Notes: generated from the letters alone by a model not told the origin. 64,000 nt of DNA from Pseudomonas sp. B33.4 (GCF_034555375.1 NZ_CP140706.1:5741001-5805000), one strand, 5' to 3'; shown: positions 11,208 to 21,569, counted from the stretch's first letter. Translations and numbers: made by a program.

Positions 11208-11242
11208 GCATGGCCCCGCACCGGATCGGGGCGGGGCCATGC
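11208..11242. other. GC-rich hairpin between dacA and ybeD
   Basis: GCATGGCCCCGC (11208-11219) pairs perfectly with GCGGGGCCATGC (11231-11242) across an 11-base loop. No T-run follows on either strand, so it may be a processing or partial-termination site that separates dacA from ybeD-lipBA rather than a full terminator. Confidence 0.5.
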
Positions 11243-11255
11243 AGGTCAACACAAA

Positions 11256-12413
11256 TCAGTTGAACAAGCCGTAGAAGAATAGACGGATGCTATCCCACAT
11301 GCGGCGGAAGATACCACCCTCCTCGACGCCATCCAGAGCGATCAGGTCCGCGCTGTGCACGACCTTGTCTTCCAGTTTGACTTCGACTTTACCGATCACG
11401 TCGCCCTTGGCGATTGGCGCGGTCAGTTGCGGGTTCATGGTCATGCTCGCAGCAAGCTTCTTCAGCTGGCCTTTTGGCAGGGTCATGGTCAGGTCTTCAG
11501 CCAGGCCGGCCTTGACTTGATTGGTGGTGCCTTTCCACACCGGGGCCTGAGCCAGTTCGGTGCCCTTCTGATAGAAGGTCTGGGTTTCGAAGAAGCGGAA
11601 ACCGTAGGTCAGCAGCTTCTGGGTTTCAGCGGCGCGAGCCACTTCGCTGTTGGTGCCGAACACCACGGCGATCAGGCGCTGGCCATCACGTACAGCCGAG
11701 GACACCATGCAGTAGCCGGCTTCGTCGGTGTGACCGGTTTTCAGACCGTCAACGGTCTTGTCGCGCCACAGCAGCAGGTTGCGGTTAGGCTGCTTGATGC
11801 CGTTCCAGAAGAACTCTTTCTGCGAGTAGATCGCGTAGTGAGCCGGGTCTTCGTGGATGATTGCGCGAGCCAGAATCGCCATATCGTGAGCCGACGAGTA
11901 GTGCTCAGGATTTGGCAGACCGGTCGGGTTCATGAAGTGGGTATTGGTCATGCCCAGATCGGTGACAGTCTTGTTCATCAGATCGGCGAACGCATCTTCG
12001 CTACCGGCGATGTGCTCGGACAGCGCCACGCTGGCGTCGTTGCCGGACTGGATGATGATGCCGTGCAGCAGGTCGCTGACAGTCACCTGCGAGCCAACCT
12101 TGATGAACATCCGCGAACCGCCGGTGCGCCAGGCGTTTTCGCTGACGGTCACCGGATCGTTTTCACCGATCTGGCCGCGACGGATTTCCAGGGTCGCGAT
12201 GTACGCGGTCATCAGCTTGGTCAGACTGGCCGGTGGCAGACGCTGGTCACCGTTGTTCTCTACCAGCACGTTACCGCTGGCGGCATCCATGAGTACGTAG
12301 GCTTTGGCGGCCAGTTGCGGTGGCGACGGCATCATCTCGGCCGCGAAGGCGGCTGGCGAGAGGAGCAGCGGGACTAGCAGACACAGGCGTTTGGCAAAGG
12401 TGGTGATGTTCAT
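11256..12413 (-). CDS. dacA: D-alanyl-D-alanine carboxypeptidase (PBP5 type)
   Basis: A 385-residue low-molecular-mass penicillin-binding protein that trims pentapeptides in the periplasm. The start at MNITTFAKRL gives a signal peptide cleaved after AAFAA. The penicilloyl-serine motif SLTK has Ser63 and Lys66, SGN is at 123-125 and KTG at 226-228. A PBP5 beta-rich C-terminal domain and a final amphipathic anchor helix (RRMWDSIRLFFYGLF) follow. P. aeruginosa calls the equivalent gene dacC. The upstream 185 bases before rlpA hold no gene and presumably its promoter. Confidence 0.96.
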   Translation of the reverse strand: MNITTFAKRLCLLVPLLLSPAAFAAEMMPSPPQLAAKAYVLMDAASGNVLVENNGDQRLPPASLTKLMTAYIATLEIRRGQIGENDPVTVSENAWRTGGSRMFIKVGSQVTVSDLLHGIIIQSGNDASVALSEHIAGSEDAFADLMNKTVTDLGMTNTHFMNPTGLPNPEHYSSAHDMAILARAIIHEDPAHYAIYSQKEFFWNGIKQPNRNLLLWRDKTVDGLKTGHTDEAGYCMVSSAVRDGQRLIAVVFGTNSEVARAAETQKLLTYGFRFFETQTFYQKGTELAQAPVWKGTTNQVKAGLAEDLTMTLPKGQLKKLAASMTMNPQLTAPIAKGDVIGKVEVKLEDKVVHSADLIALDGVEEGGIFRRMWDSIRLFFYGLFN

Positions 12414-12598
12414 CCGTCTCTCGAAATCGCTAATGGAAACTGTCCTTGCGGACAAAATTTAATCAGATGACTTTCTAACGAGCCATCGCGTGTTCAGTTG
12501 CTCACTCCAGTCACCCTTGCCGGGCTTTTGTTCTTCGACGAGCCAACAACCTGATTCACCCCCCAATCGCTGGCGAATCGTCAATCAAGTTCTACGTG

Positions 12599-13610
12599 TT
12601 ACTCGGTGACCACACTTGGCGAACCAAGGTTGGCCAGGCGCACGCTGTTCTGCACCTGGGCAATTTCACCCGGCGAACCGATCGGCCCCAGGCGTACCCG
12701 ATGCAGGGTCTGCTGATTGCGCACGATCGAGCTGATGAACACCGGAGCGCTCACCATCCCGCTGAGCTTCGACCTCAGCAGCTCTGCAGCGTCCGGGTTG
12801 GCGAACGCGCCCACCTGCAGATACTGGCCAGTTGCTGTTGCAGAAGCGTTTTTTTTTTGCACTCATCGGCACGGGGACGGTGTCAGAGGCATGTTGTTGC
12901 GGTGGCGGCGTCCATTGCTCGACGGTGCCGGCCGAGGCCGTGATCACCGGAGCGCTGTTCTGCGCGACCTGCGGCTCGTTGAGCATCAAGGGTGCCGGAC
13001 GGCCCTTGGCGGCCCAGTATTGCTGCGGGTCGATGCCTTCGACCTTGACCCGTGCGGTGCCGGTTTCGGCGTAACCGAGTTTTTTCGCGGCGGCGTAGGA
13101 CAAGTCGATGATGCGATCGGAATAGAACGGCCCACGGTCGTTGACCCGCAGGATTACTGTGCGGTTGTTGTCCAGGTTGGTCACCCGAACGTAACTTGGC
13201 AGCGGTAGTGTCTTGTGGGCGGCGCTCATGCCGTACAAGTCGTAGACCTCGCCGTTGGCGGTGTTCTGGCCATGAAACTTGGTGCCGTACCAGGACGCTG
13301 TACCCGAAGCGACGTAAGTCTTGGATTCCTGCAGCGGGAAGTAGGTTTTGCCCAGTACGGTGTACGGGTTGGCCTTGTACGGGCCGGTGTGCAGGGTCGG
13401 CGTCGCATCGGGGATGCGCGACACGTCGACGTCCCACCACGGCGCGCCGTCTTTGTGCGCACGGTTGATGTCCAGGCCCGGTTGCGCGCGCACAGCAGTA
13501 TTCGAGGTTTTCGGCGTTGGCGAACGGCTGGTCGAACAACTGGCGACCAGCACTGCCAACGCAGCGAATGCCACCAGCTTCAGGGGTTTACTGTTAGGCA
13601 ATGCCTGCAT
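12599..13610 (-). pseudogene. rlpA: Septal lytic transglycosylase lipoprotein RlpA, frameshifted at a 10-base homopolymer
   Basis: The N-terminal frame (13610 down to about 12859) encodes a lipoprotein signal with lipobox LVASC, then the double-psi beta-barrel domain with ASWYG, the Glu of NTANGEVYD and the Asp of VNDRGPF. RlpA cleaves naked glycan strands at the septum. The C-terminal SPOR domain (GQYLQVGAF...RVRLGPI) continues in another frame, 12599-12862. The break coincides with ten A on the coding strand (T-run 12849-12858); nine would join the frames as SAKKNASATATGQYLQ. Without correction the product ends in about 60 junk residues and lacks SPOR. It could be an assembly or sequencing indel, a real mutation, or transcriptional slippage. 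The start codon overlaps the mltB stop (TAATG). Confidence 0.85.
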
Positions 13611-14620
13611 TACTTGACGCCCCGTGCTTGTACCAGCTGTTCAGACAGTTGATGTACGGCCATGGCGTACATCACGCTGCGGTTATAACGCGTGATCGCG
13701 TAGAAATTCTTCAGGCCCATCCAGTATTCAGGGCCGTTGTCGCCTTCGAGGCGAAATGCAGTAACCGGCATATCATCGCGCAGCGCATCATGACTTGACC
13801 AGCCCAGCGCTCGCAACTCTCCGACCGTTTTCGTCGGCTCGATACCGGTGGTCAGGCCTTCGTCGACCTGCTCGCCACGCACATCGGCACGGCTGACCAC
13901 CGGCTCACCGGCGACCCAGCCGTGACGCTTGAAATAGCTCGCTACGCTGCCGATCGCATCATCCGGGTTGTTCCAGATATTGATGTGGCCGTCACCGTCG
14001 AAATCCACCGCATAGGCGCGAAAGCTGCTCGGCATGAACTGCGGCAAGCCCATGGCCCCGGCGTACGAGCCTTTGAGGGTCAATGGATCGACCTGTTCTT
14101 CACGGGCCAGCAGCAGGAACTCACGCAGTTCCTTGCGGAAAAATTCGGCACGGGGAGGATAGTCGAAACCGAGCGTCGACAAGGCATCGATTACCCGGTA
14201 ATTGCCGGTATTACGTCCGAAAAAGGTTTCAACGCCGATGATCGACACGATGACTTGTGCCGGTACACCGTATTCCTGCTCGGCACGGGCCAGGGTCGCC
14301 TCGTGCTGACGCCAGAAATCCACACCACGGGCGATACGCGCGTCGGTGATGAACATCGGGCGGTATTCTTTCCACTGTTTGACCCGCTCGGCAGGTCTGG
14401 AAATGGCGTCGAGAATCGCCTGTTTGCGCTGAGCCTCGCGGAACACCGCCATCAATTGCTCACCGGCGAAACCGTAGTCGCGGGTCATTTCACCGACGAA
14501 CTCGGCCACCTGCGGCGAGCCTTCGTATTCGCCGGCCAGCGCTTCCTGAACGCTGCCCAGCAGGCCCATCAGGCCAACCAGCGGCGCGCATCGAGTCGCC
14601 CAGCCACGCATTACTTGCAT
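13610..14620 (-). CDS. mltB: Membrane-bound lytic murein transglycosylase B
   Basis: A 336-residue SLT_2-family transglycosylase starting at MQVMRGWATR, preceded by AAGGTGAAGAG. The N-terminal hydrophobic signal shows no lipobox, so it is probably a periplasmic soluble form like P. aeruginosa SltB1. The catalytic Glu131 lies in GVETFFGR, followed by GAMGLPQFMPSSF and the DFDGDGHINIW loop. It lies between rodA (17-base gap) and rlpA (stop/start overlap), part of the elongation and septation operon. Confidence 0.94.
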   Translation of the reverse strand: MQVMRGWATRCAPLVGLMGLLGSVQEALAGEYEGSPQVAEFVGEMTRDYGFAGEQLMAVFREAQRKQAILDAISRPAERVKQWKEYRPMFITDARIARGVDFWRQHEATLARAEQEYGVPAQVIVSIIGVETFFGRNTGNYRVIDALSTLGFDYPPRAEFFRKELREFLLLAREEQVDPLTLKGSYAGAMGLPQFMPSSFRAYAVDFDGDGHINIWNNPDDAIGSVASYFKRHGWVAGEPVVSRADVRGEQVDEGLTTGIEPTKTVGELRALGWSSHDALRDDMPVTAFRLEGDNGPEYWMGLKNFYAITRYNRSVMYAMAVHQLSEQLVQARGVK

Positions 14621-14637
14621 TGAACTCTTCACCTTAT

Positions 14638-15780
14638 TCAAACCTGTGCGATCCACTTGCGATGGGTATGGATCGACATCAAAACCCCAAACGCTGACAG
14701 CAGCGTCACCAGCGAAGTTCCTCCGTAGCTAATGAACGGCAACGGCACCCCTACAACCGGCAGCAGGCCACTGACCATACCGATGTTGACGAAAACGTAA
14801 ACAAAAAACGTCATGGTCAACGCGCCGGCGAGCAATTTGCCGAACAGCGTCTGTGCCTGGGCGGTGATCACCAGTCCCCGGCCAATCAGCAACAGATAGA
14901 TCAGCAGCAGCGCACAAATGCCCACCAGGCCGAACTCTTCACCGAGTACGGCAATGATGAAGTCAGTGTGGCTTTCCGGCAGGAAGTCCAGGTGCGACTG
15001 GGTGCCGAGCAACCAGCCCTTGCCGAACACGCCGCCGGAACCGATCGCGGCTTTCGACTGAATGATGTTCCAGCCGGTGCCCAGCGGATCGCTTTCCGGG
15101 TCGAGGAAGGTGAGGATTCGCTGTTTCTGGTAGTCGTGCATGATGAAGAACCACATCGCCACCGACACCGGGATCGCCGCCGCCAATACACTGAGAATCC
15201 AGCGCCAGCGCAGCCCGCCCATGAACAACACGAACGCGCCGCCCGCCAGAATCAGCAACGAAGTGCCGAGATCGGGCTGACGCACGATCAGCGCGAACGG
15301 TACGCCAATCAGCATCAGGCTGATGCCGACATGCTTGAGTTGCGGCGGCAGCGTACGCTTGGACAAATACCAGGCAATGGTCGCCGGCATCAGGATTTTC
15401 ATGAATTCCGAGGGCTGGAAGCGGATCACCCCGGGGATATTGATCCAGCGCGTTGCACCCATGGCGTTATGACCCATGATGTCCACCACCAACAGCAGCA
15501 CCACGCCGATTACATAGCCAAGTGGCACCCAACGCGCCATGAAGCGCGGTTCGAACTGGGCGATGATAATCATCGACACCAGACCGATGCCGAACGAGGT
15601 GGCTTGCTTGGCCAGCAGATCCCAGCTCTTGCCGCTCGCCGAATACAGCACGAACAAACTGCCGGCGGCGAGGATCAGCAGCAGGATCAACAGCGGGCCA
15701 TCGATATGCAGTCTTTGCAGCAACGTCGCGCGGCGACGCATCACATCCTCACTGGAGAGCATGCGATCAAAGTTATTCAT
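14638..15780 (-). CDS. rodA: Peptidoglycan glycosyltransferase RodA (SEDS family)
   Basis: A 380-residue inner-membrane polymerase of the elongasome, partner of PBP2. Roughly ten hydrophobic helices are visible, with conserved SEDS blocks GHNAMGATRWI, RFQPSEFMKI, the catalytic-region RQPDLGTS, and FISYGGTSLV near the end. The start at MNNFDRML overlaps the mrdA stop by eight bases, indicating translational coupling. The length is typical for Pseudomonas. Confidence 0.97.
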   Translation of the reverse strand: MNNFDRMLSSEDVMRRRATLLQRLHIDGPLLILLLILAAGSLFVLYSASGKSWDLLAKQATSFGIGLVSMIIIAQFEPRFMARWVPLGYVIGVVLLLVVDIMGHNAMGATRWINIPGVIRFQPSEFMKILMPATIAWYLSKRTLPPQLKHVGISLMLIGVPFALIVRQPDLGTSLLILAGGAFVLFMGGLRWRWILSVLAAAIPVSVAMWFFIMHDYQKQRILTFLDPESDPLGTGWNIIQSKAAIGSGGVFGKGWLLGTQSHLDFLPESHTDFIIAVLGEEFGLVGICALLLIYLLLIGRGLVITAQAQTLFGKLLAGALTMTFFVYVFVNIGMVSGLLPVVGVPLPFISYGGTSLVTLLSAFGVLMSIHTHRKWIAQV

Positions 15781-17668
15781 CACGGGCCGTAGCCTCCGCA
15801 CTGATTGGGCTGGCGTATTCGGCCTTCAAACGTCCGTCCTGATCGAGCAGCCAGGCGTCCATGACCTGCCGCACCACCGGTGCCGCAACGCCGGAGCCGG
15901 ACTCACCGTTCTCGACCATCACCGATACAACGATTTTCGGGTCATCGGCCGGGGCGAAACCGACGAACAAGGCGTGGTCGCGGTGGCGCTCCTGAACCTT
16001 GGAGCGGTCGTATTTCTCACCCTGCTTGATCGCCACCACCTGAGCGGTACCCGACTTGCCGGCAATCCGGTATTGCGCGCCGATCGCTGCTTTGCGCGCA
16101 GTACCTCGCGCGCCGTGCATCACCTGCTGCATGCCGTGGTTGACCTTGGTCCAGTCGGACGGATCACGCAGGACAATGTCCGGCATCGGATTTTCGTCCA
16201 CCGGCTTCACCCCTTCGAGGGATTTGGCCAGGTGCGGACGATTCCAGATGCCTTTGTTGGCCACCAGCGCGGTGGCCTGGGCCAACTGCAGCGGGGTTGA
16301 TTGCATGTAGCCCTGACCGATTCCGAGAATCAGGGTTTCGCCCGGGAACCACGCCTGTTTACGCGTCGCCCGTTTCCATTCGCGGGACGGCATCAGGCCG
16401 GGGGATTCTTCGAACATGTCCAGTGAGACCTTCTGGCCGATGCCGAACTTGTTCATATAAGCCGACAACCGATCAATGCCGAGCTTGTGCGCCAGGTCAT
16501 AGAAGTAGGTGTCGTTGGAACGCATGATCGCCGTATCGAGATCGACGAAGCCGTCACCGGTACGGTTCCAGTTACGGTATTTGTGATCGTAGTTGGGCAG
16601 CATGTAGTAGCCGGGGTCGAACACCCGGCTCGACGCTGTCACCACACCGGAATCGAGACCGGCAATCGCCACCGCTGGCTTGATCGTCGAGCCCGGCGGG
16701 TACAGACCGCGCAACACGCGGTTGAACAATGGCCGGTCAATGGAATCACGCAGCTCGGCATAAGCCTTGAAGCTGATGCCAGTGACGAACAGGTTCGGGT
16801 CGAAACTCGGCTGGCTGACCATCGCCAGCACTTCGCCGGTCTTCGGATCGAGCGCCACCACCGCACCGCGACGCCCGCCCAATGCTGCCTCGGCCGCTTC
16901 CTGCAATTTGATGTCCAGGCTCAGGACAATGTCCTTGCCGGGAATCGGATCGGTGCGCTTGAGCACACGCAGCACGCGGCCACGGGCGTTGGTCTCGACT
17001 TCTTCGTAACCAACCTGACCGTGCAATTCCGGCTCATAGAAACGCTCGATGCCGGTTTTGCCAATGTGATGGGTGCCGCTGTAGTTGACCGGATCGAGGC
17101 TCTTCAGCTCTTTCTCGTTGATCCGCCCCATATACCCCACCGAGTGCGCAAAATGCGCGCCCTGCGGGTAGTGACGAACCAGCTGCGCAACCACTTCCAC
17201 ACCGGGCAGACGGAACTGATTCACCGCGATCCGGGCAATCTGCTCTTCGCTCAGCTCGAACAGGATCGGCACCGGCTCGAATGGCCGGCGCCCCTGACGC
17301 ATGCGCTTCTCGAAGATCACCCGGTCCTCGGGCGTCAGCTCCAGCACTTCGACGATGACGTCGAGCACTTGCTGCCAGTCGCCGGAGCGCTCGCGGGTCA
17401 TGCTCAGGCTGAAGCTCGGACGGTTATCCGCCACCACCACGCCATTACGGTCGAAAATCAGTCCGCGCGTCGGCGGAATCGGCTGCACGTGGACGCGGTT
17501 GTTTTCCGACAGTGTCGAGTGGTACTCGTACTGGATCACCTGCAAGTAATACAGCCGCGCGATCAGCACGCCGATCAGCAACATGATCGCAATGGCCCCG
17601 AACACGACGCGGCTACGCACCAGGCGTGCGTCCTTTTCGTGGTCCTTGATGCGGATCGGCTGAGACAT
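15773..17668 (-). CDS. mrdA: Penicillin-binding protein 2 (elongation transpeptidase)
   Basis: A 631-residue class B PBP. A single N-terminal membrane helix (FGAIAIMLLIGVLIARLYYLQ) is followed by the pedestal domain and the transpeptidase domain. The acylated Ser327 lies in GSTIK with Lys330, the second motif SND follows, and KSGTAQ is the third motif. It crosslinks peptidoglycan during rod elongation with RodA. The start MSQPIRIKDH was preferred over an upstream GTG/ATG extension that overlaps the rlmH end. It is the first gene of a mrdA-rodA-mltB-rlpA block. Confidence 0.97.
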   Translation of the reverse strand: MSQPIRIKDHEKDARLVRSRVVFGAIAIMLLIGVLIARLYYLQVIQYEYHSTLSENNRVHVQPIPPTRGLIFDRNGVVVADNRPSFSLSMTRERSGDWQQVLDVIVEVLELTPEDRVIFEKRMRQGRRPFEPVPILFELSEEQIARIAVNQFRLPGVEVVAQLVRHYPQGAHFAHSVGYMGRINEKELKSLDPVNYSGTHHIGKTGIERFYEPELHGQVGYEEVETNARGRVLRVLKRTDPIPGKDIVLSLDIKLQEAAEAALGGRRGAVVALDPKTGEVLAMVSQPSFDPNLFVTGISFKAYAELRDSIDRPLFNRVLRGLYPPGSTIKPAVAIAGLDSGVVTASSRVFDPGYYMLPNYDHKYRNWNRTGDGFVDLDTAIMRSNDTYFYDLAHKLGIDRLSAYMNKFGIGQKVSLDMFEESPGLMPSREWKRATRKQAWFPGETLILGIGQGYMQSTPLQLAQATALVANKGIWNRPHLAKSLEGVKPVDENPMPDIVLRDPSDWTKVNHGMQQVMHGARGTARKAAIGAQYRIAGKSGTAQVVAIKQGEKYDRSKVQERHRDHALFVGFAPADDPKIVVSVMVENGESGSGVAAPVVRQVMDAWLLDQDGRLKAEYASPISAEATARDE

Positions 17669-17678
17669 GAGGGCTGGA

Positions 17679-18146
17679 TTACTTGTGGTAAGGGTGACCG
17701 GACAGCACGGTCCAGGCACGATACAACTGTTCGCCGATCAGGATCCGCACCAACGGGTGCGGCAACGTCAGCGGCGACAACGACCAGCGCTGATCGGCAC
17801 GGGCACAGACTTCCGGCGCCAGCCCTTCCGGGCCACCGACCATGAAATTGACCGTGCGCGAATCCAGCCGCCAACGGTCAAGTTCGACCGCAAGCTGCTC
17901 GGTGCTCCAGGGTTTGCCGTGGACTTCCAGCGTGACGATCCGCTCGTTCGGCCCGACCTTGGCCAGCATGGCTTCGCCTTCCTGGCGGATGAATCGGGCC
18001 ACGTCGGCATTCTTGCCACGGGTATTGAGCGGTATTTCCACCAGTTCCAGCGCCAGCTCGGACGGAAGACGCTTGGCATATTCATGCCAGCCTTCTTCCA
18101 CCCATTTGGGCATGCGTGAACCGACGGCGATCAGGCGCAGTCGCAC
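17679..18146 (-). CDS. rlmH: 23S rRNA (pseudouridine-1915 N3)-methyltransferase
   Basis: A 155-residue SPOUT methyltransferase. The start [16 protein letters not shown] and the knotted C-terminus ([15 protein letters not shown]...[19 protein letters not shown]...GHPYHK) are diagnostic of RlmH. It modifies pseudouridine 1915 in helix 69 of the assembled ribosome. It is followed ten bases later by mrdA and preceded by rsfS, the conserved ribosome-to-cell-wall junction of gamma-proteobacteria. Confidence 0.97.
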   Translation of the reverse strand: MRLRLIAVGSRMPKWVEEGWHEYAKRLPSELALELVEIPLNTRGKNADVARFIRQEGEAMLAKVGPNERIVTLEVHGKPWSTEQLAVELDRWRLDSRTVNFMVGGPEGLAPEVCARADQRWSLSPLTLPHPLVRILIGEQLYRAWTVLSGHPYHK

Positions 18147-18155
18147 AGCAATCCC

Positions 18156-18650
18156 TTACAGCTGGTCTTTGTTGAGCTTGGTGAAGTGCTCGTGGGTGTT
18201 TTCCGGGCTGTGGTGTTTGGCATCGGCCGCACGGCTCTGCTCGGCACCGGCCCACAGGCGTTCCAGGTCGTAGAACTGACGTGCCGAGGCAGTCATCATG
18301 TGCACGATCACCAGGTCCAGGTCGAGGAGCACCCAGTCGCTGTCGCCCTTGCCTTCTTCGCCCAGCGGCTTGGCGCCCTGCTTTTTGACTTCTTCGCGAA
18401 CCTTGTCGAGCATCGCGTTGATCTGGCGGTTGGACGTACCGGTGGCGATGATCATGTAGTCAGTGATGCTCTGCTTGTCGCGAACATCGATGATCTGGAT
18501 GTCTTGCGCCTTGACGTCTTCCAGAGCGGCAACAGCAAGCTTGACCAGTTCGTCGCCCTTCAGCGGCTCGTTGGTATTGGCCACTTCCGGCAGCGGCGCG
18601 CTTTTGAATGTGCCTTTGCGTTTTACTTTCGGTAGGTCTTTGTCAGTCAT
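18156..18650 (-). CDS. rsfS: Ribosome silencing factor RsfS
   Basis: A 164-residue protein of the RsfS/Iojap family, which binds L14 and blocks subunit joining during starvation. The conserved core runs from AALEDVKAQDIQIIDVR through SITDYMIIATGTSNRQ to DWVLLDLDLVIVHMM and FYDLERLW. The N-terminal 30 residues (KVKRKGTFKSAP) are a basic extension beyond the usual family start, but the reading is continuous and ATG-initiated. It is nine bases upstream of rlmH. Confidence 0.95.
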   Translation of the reverse strand: MTDKDLPKVKRKGTFKSAPLPEVANTNEPLKGDELVKLAVAALEDVKAQDIQIIDVRDKQSITDYMIIATGTSNRQINAMLDKVREEVKKQGAKPLGEEGKGDSDWVLLDLDLVIVHMMTASARQFYDLERLWAGAEQSRAADAKHHSPENTHEHFTKLNKDQL

Positions 18651-18722
18651 ATAAAACTCGTTTTGCTCATATATTCGGCGGCTTGGCGATACGTGGATTC
18701 GTATCAGTGAAGCACGCCTTGC

Positions 18723-19412
18723 TCAGTTCGACGCACGATACAGACCGTGCGCATCGATGTAGGCCAGGACCGCGTCGGGCACCAGGAAACGTACCGACTT
18801 ACCGCTGGCCAGCAGTTGACGGATCTGGGTGGCGGAAACCGCGAGCGGTGTCTGCCAGACGAATGCAATCTGTCCGCTCGGCCCTTTCAGGGCCAGCGGG
18901 TCGCTCACCGAACGCGCTGCCAGCAGGTTGCGCAAGGCATCCGGCGGTTCGCTGTCGGCGTCCGGGCGCTGTAGCACCAGGATGTGGCAATGCTGGAGCA
19001 ACTCTTCCCAGCGATGCCAAGTGGGCAGGCCGCAAAATGCGTCCCAGCCCAAAAGCAGAAAAACCTGGGTCTCGGCGGGCATTTCAGCCCGCATCGACTC
19101 CAGGGTATCAATGGTCCAGGATGGCTTGTCCCGCTGCAATTCGCGGGCGTCCACCACCAGTGGCGGCATTCCGGCCACCGCACACTCGACCATCGCCAGC
19201 CGATCCTGCGCCGACACCTGCGGTGTACCGCGATGTGGCGGCCGCGCATTCGGCATCAGGCGCAACTCGTCGAGCGCCAGCGCTTCGGCGACTTCCAGGC
19301 CACCGCGCAAATGGCCGATGTGCACCGGGTCGAACGTGCCGCCCAGGACGCCGATTCGCCGAGGGCGGGACTCGCTGCCGGGTGCCGGCGCTGTCAGGTC
19401 GAGGTCGGTCAA
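18723..19412 (-). CDS. nadD: Nicotinate-nucleotide adenylyltransferase
   Basis: NadD converts nicotinate mononucleotide to deamido-NAD. The nucleotidyltransferase signature [13 protein letters not shown] and the later [27 protein letters not shown] and SATQIRQL blocks are clear. I chose the TTG of [12 protein letters not shown], one base after the proA stop, giving 229 residues. An ATG-ATG pair 33-36 bases further upstream lies within proA and is the alternative. The product and frame are certain; the start is not. Confidence 0.93.
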   Translation of the reverse strand: MTDLDLTAPAPGSESRPRRIGVLGGTFDPVHIGHLRGGLEVAEALALDELRLMPNARPPHRGTPQVSAQDRLAMVECAVAGMPPLVVDARELQRDKPSWTIDTLESMRAEMPAETQVFLLLGWDAFCGLPTWHRWEELLQHCHILVLQRPDADSEPPDALRNLLAARSVSDPLALKGPSGQIAFVWQTPLAVSATQIRQLLASGKSVRFLVPDAVLAYIDAHGLYRASN

Positions 19413-19413
19413 G

Positions 19414-20685
19414 TCAGACCGTCGCCTGGCCGCGCAACTGGCCATCACCGACCACGATGTACTTCTCGCAGGTCAGTCCTTCGAGACCCACCGGGCCGCG
19501 GGCGTGCAGCTTATCAGTAGAAATGCCGATCTCGGCACCCAATCCGTATTCAAATCCATCGGCGAAGCACGTCGGGGTGTTGACCATCACCGACGCCGAG
19601 TCGACCTCCGCCACAAAGCGCCGGGTGTCGGCGAGGTTTTCGCTGACGATCGAGTCGGTGTGATGGGAGCCGTAATGGTTGATGTGTTCGATGGCCTGAT
19701 CCAGATCGTCGACCACGCGGATCGACAGGATCGGTGCCAGATATTCGGTGTTCCAGTCGTCTTCGCTGGCGGCAACGGCGTCGATGATCGCCCGAGTGCG
19801 CTCGCAGCCACGCAGTTCGACGCCTTTTTCGCGGAACTGGGCGGCCATCGACGGAAGGAAATCCTTGGCAACCGTTTGATCGACCAGCAACGTCTCCATC
19901 GCACCGCAGATGCCATAACGATAAGTTTTGGCATTGAAGGCAATGCGCTGGGCTTTCGGCAGATCGGCGTGGGCACTGACGTAGACGTGGCAGATGCCGT
20001 CCAGATGCTTGATCACCGACACCCGGGCATCGCGACTGATGCGTTCGATCAGGCCACGGCCACCGCGCGGCACGATCACGTCGACGTATTCAGGCATGGT
20101 GATCATCGCGCCAACAGCCGCACGGTCGGTGGTTTCGACCACTTGCACCACGGCGGCGGGCAGTTCGGCTTCGGCCAGACCGCGCTGAATGCACGCGGCG
20201 ATTGCGCGGTTGGAGTGAATCGCTTCGGAACCGCCGCGCAGGATAGTCGCGTTGCCGGATTTCAGGCACAGACTGGCGGCATCGATGGTCACGTTCGGGC
20301 GGGATTCGTAGATGATCCCGATCACGCCCAGCGGCACGCGCATCTTGCCGACCTGAATCCCCGACGGACGGAAGCTCATGTCACGGATCGCACCGACCGG
20401 GTCCGGCAACGCAGCCACCTGACGCAAACCAACGATCATGCCGTCGATTCGGGCCGGAGTCAGTTCCAGACGTTCCAGCAGAGCGGGTTCCAGACCATTG
20501 TCGCGACCGGCTGCCAGATCCAGTTCATTGGCGGCGGCAAGTTCGGCGCGCGCGGCGTCCAGGGCATTGGCAGCGGCCTGCAGGGCGCGGTTTTTCTGCG
20601 CGGTGCTGGCACGGCCGATGACCCGGGAGGCTTCGCGGGCGGCGCGACCCAATCGGGTCATGTAGTCAAGAACGGACTCAGTCAT
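19414..20685 (-). CDS. proA: Gamma-glutamyl phosphate reductase
   Basis: A 423-residue NADPH enzyme of the aldehyde dehydrogenase superfamily that makes glutamate-5-semialdehyde for proline. The start is [13 protein letters not shown]; the open frame extends 40 codons further without family support. The catalytic Cys260 lies in [12 protein letters not shown]. Other blocks are [18 protein letters not shown] and the C-terminal [26 protein letters not shown]. It is linked to nadD as in P. aeruginosa and is divergent from the glycosylase gene over 177 bases. Confidence 0.97.
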   Translation of the reverse strand: MTESVLDYMTRLGRAAREASRVIGRASTAQKNRALQAAANALDAARAELAAANELDLAAGRDNGLEPALLERLELTPARIDGMIVGLRQVAALPDPVGAIRDMSFRPSGIQVGKMRVPLGVIGIIYESRPNVTIDAASLCLKSGNATILRGGSEAIHSNRAIAACIQRGLAEAELPAAVVQVVETTDRAAVGAMITMPEYVDVIVPRGGRGLIERISRDARVSVIKHLDGICHVYVSAHADLPKAQRIAFNAKTYRYGICGAMETLLVDQTVAKDFLPSMAAQFREKGVELRGCERTRAIIDAVAASEDDWNTEYLAPILSIRVVDDLDQAIEHINHYGSHHTDSIVSENLADTRRFVAEVDSASVMVNTPTCFADGFEYGLGAEIGISTDKLHARGPVGLEGLTCEKYIVVGDGQLRGQATV

Positions 20686-20862
20686 GGTCTGCTGGGGTCT
20701 TGGCAAAGAGGAAAGCGGCAGATTATAGCTGTCGCGTCCCGGGACTAACAGCGGTGACGGGCGGATGGTCAAAATGAACGCTGATTCGCCGGCGTTCAGG
20801 CCCAATTAAGCCGTGCATTGTTATCATCACGACCTCTTGAGCCTGGATAAACATCGCCTGCC

Positions 20863-21558
20863 ATGTCCAACCTGACCGTTCGCAACCGCGCCGAACGCCT
20901 GCCGCTGGGGCTGCCGGACGCCTTTTTCGACCGAGATGCGCAAGTACTGGCGCAGGATCTGCTCGGCAAAGTCATTCGCCATCGCGTCGGCGACCTGTGG
21001 CTCAGCGCGCGAATCATCGAAACCGAAGCCTATTACTGCGCCGAAAAAGGCAGTCACGCGTCCCTCGGCTATACAGAAAAGCGTAAGGCTTTGTTTCTGG
21101 ATGGCGGGCACATCTATATGTACTACGCCCGTGGCGGTGATTCGCTGAACTTCAGCGCACAAGGTCCGGGCAATGCGGTACTGATCAAATCCGCCTATCC
21201 GTGGGTCGATGAAATCAGCGGACCGGCGAGCCTGGCGCAGATGCTGCTGAACAACCCTGATGCTCAGGGACGTGCGCGCCCTTCGCAAAAGCTTTGCGCC
21301 GGGCAGACCCTGCTGTGCAAGGCGCTGGGGCTGAAGGTGCCGATGTGGGACGCCAAGCGTTTCGATCATGAAGTCCTGTTGGTGGAAGACACCGGACCGG
21401 CGCCTTCGCACATCATTCAAACCACACGTCTGGGCATTCCCCATGGCCGTGACGAACATCTGATGTACCGCTTTGTCGACGCGACCTATGCGCAATGGTG
21501 CACGCGGAACCCGCTGCGACGCGGTCAGGTCGAAGGCCGGGATTATTTTCTGCTGTAA
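20863..21558 (+). CDS. 3-methyladenine DNA glycosylase, AAG/MPG family
   Basis: A 231-residue base-excision repair glycosylase of the eukaryote-like AAG fold. DAQVLAQDLLGK, the catalytic Glu in IIETEAYY, GSHAS, YMYYARGGDSLNFSAQ and GPGNAVLIKSA are family hallmarks. It removes alkylated purines. It is transcribed opposite to proA and ends at a REPIN. The product matches Pseudomonas homologues in size. Confidence 0.93.
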   Translation: MSNLTVRNRAERLPLGLPDAFFDRDAQVLAQDLLGKVIRHRVGDLWLSARIIETEAYYCAEKGSHASLGYTEKRKALFLDGGHIYMYYARGGDSLNFSAQGPGNAVLIKSAYPWVDEISGPASLAQMLLNNPDAQGRARPSQKLCAGQTLLCKALGLKVPMWDAKRFDHEVLLVEDTGPAPSHIIQTTRLGIPHGRDEHLMYRFVDATYAQWCTRNPLRRGQVEGRDYFLL

Positions 21559-21569
21559 ACACAAACCGG

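Noticed and set aside
16487..17845. 452-codon open frame antisense to mrdA
   Set aside because: Shadow of the intact PBP2 gene, no motif or start signal.
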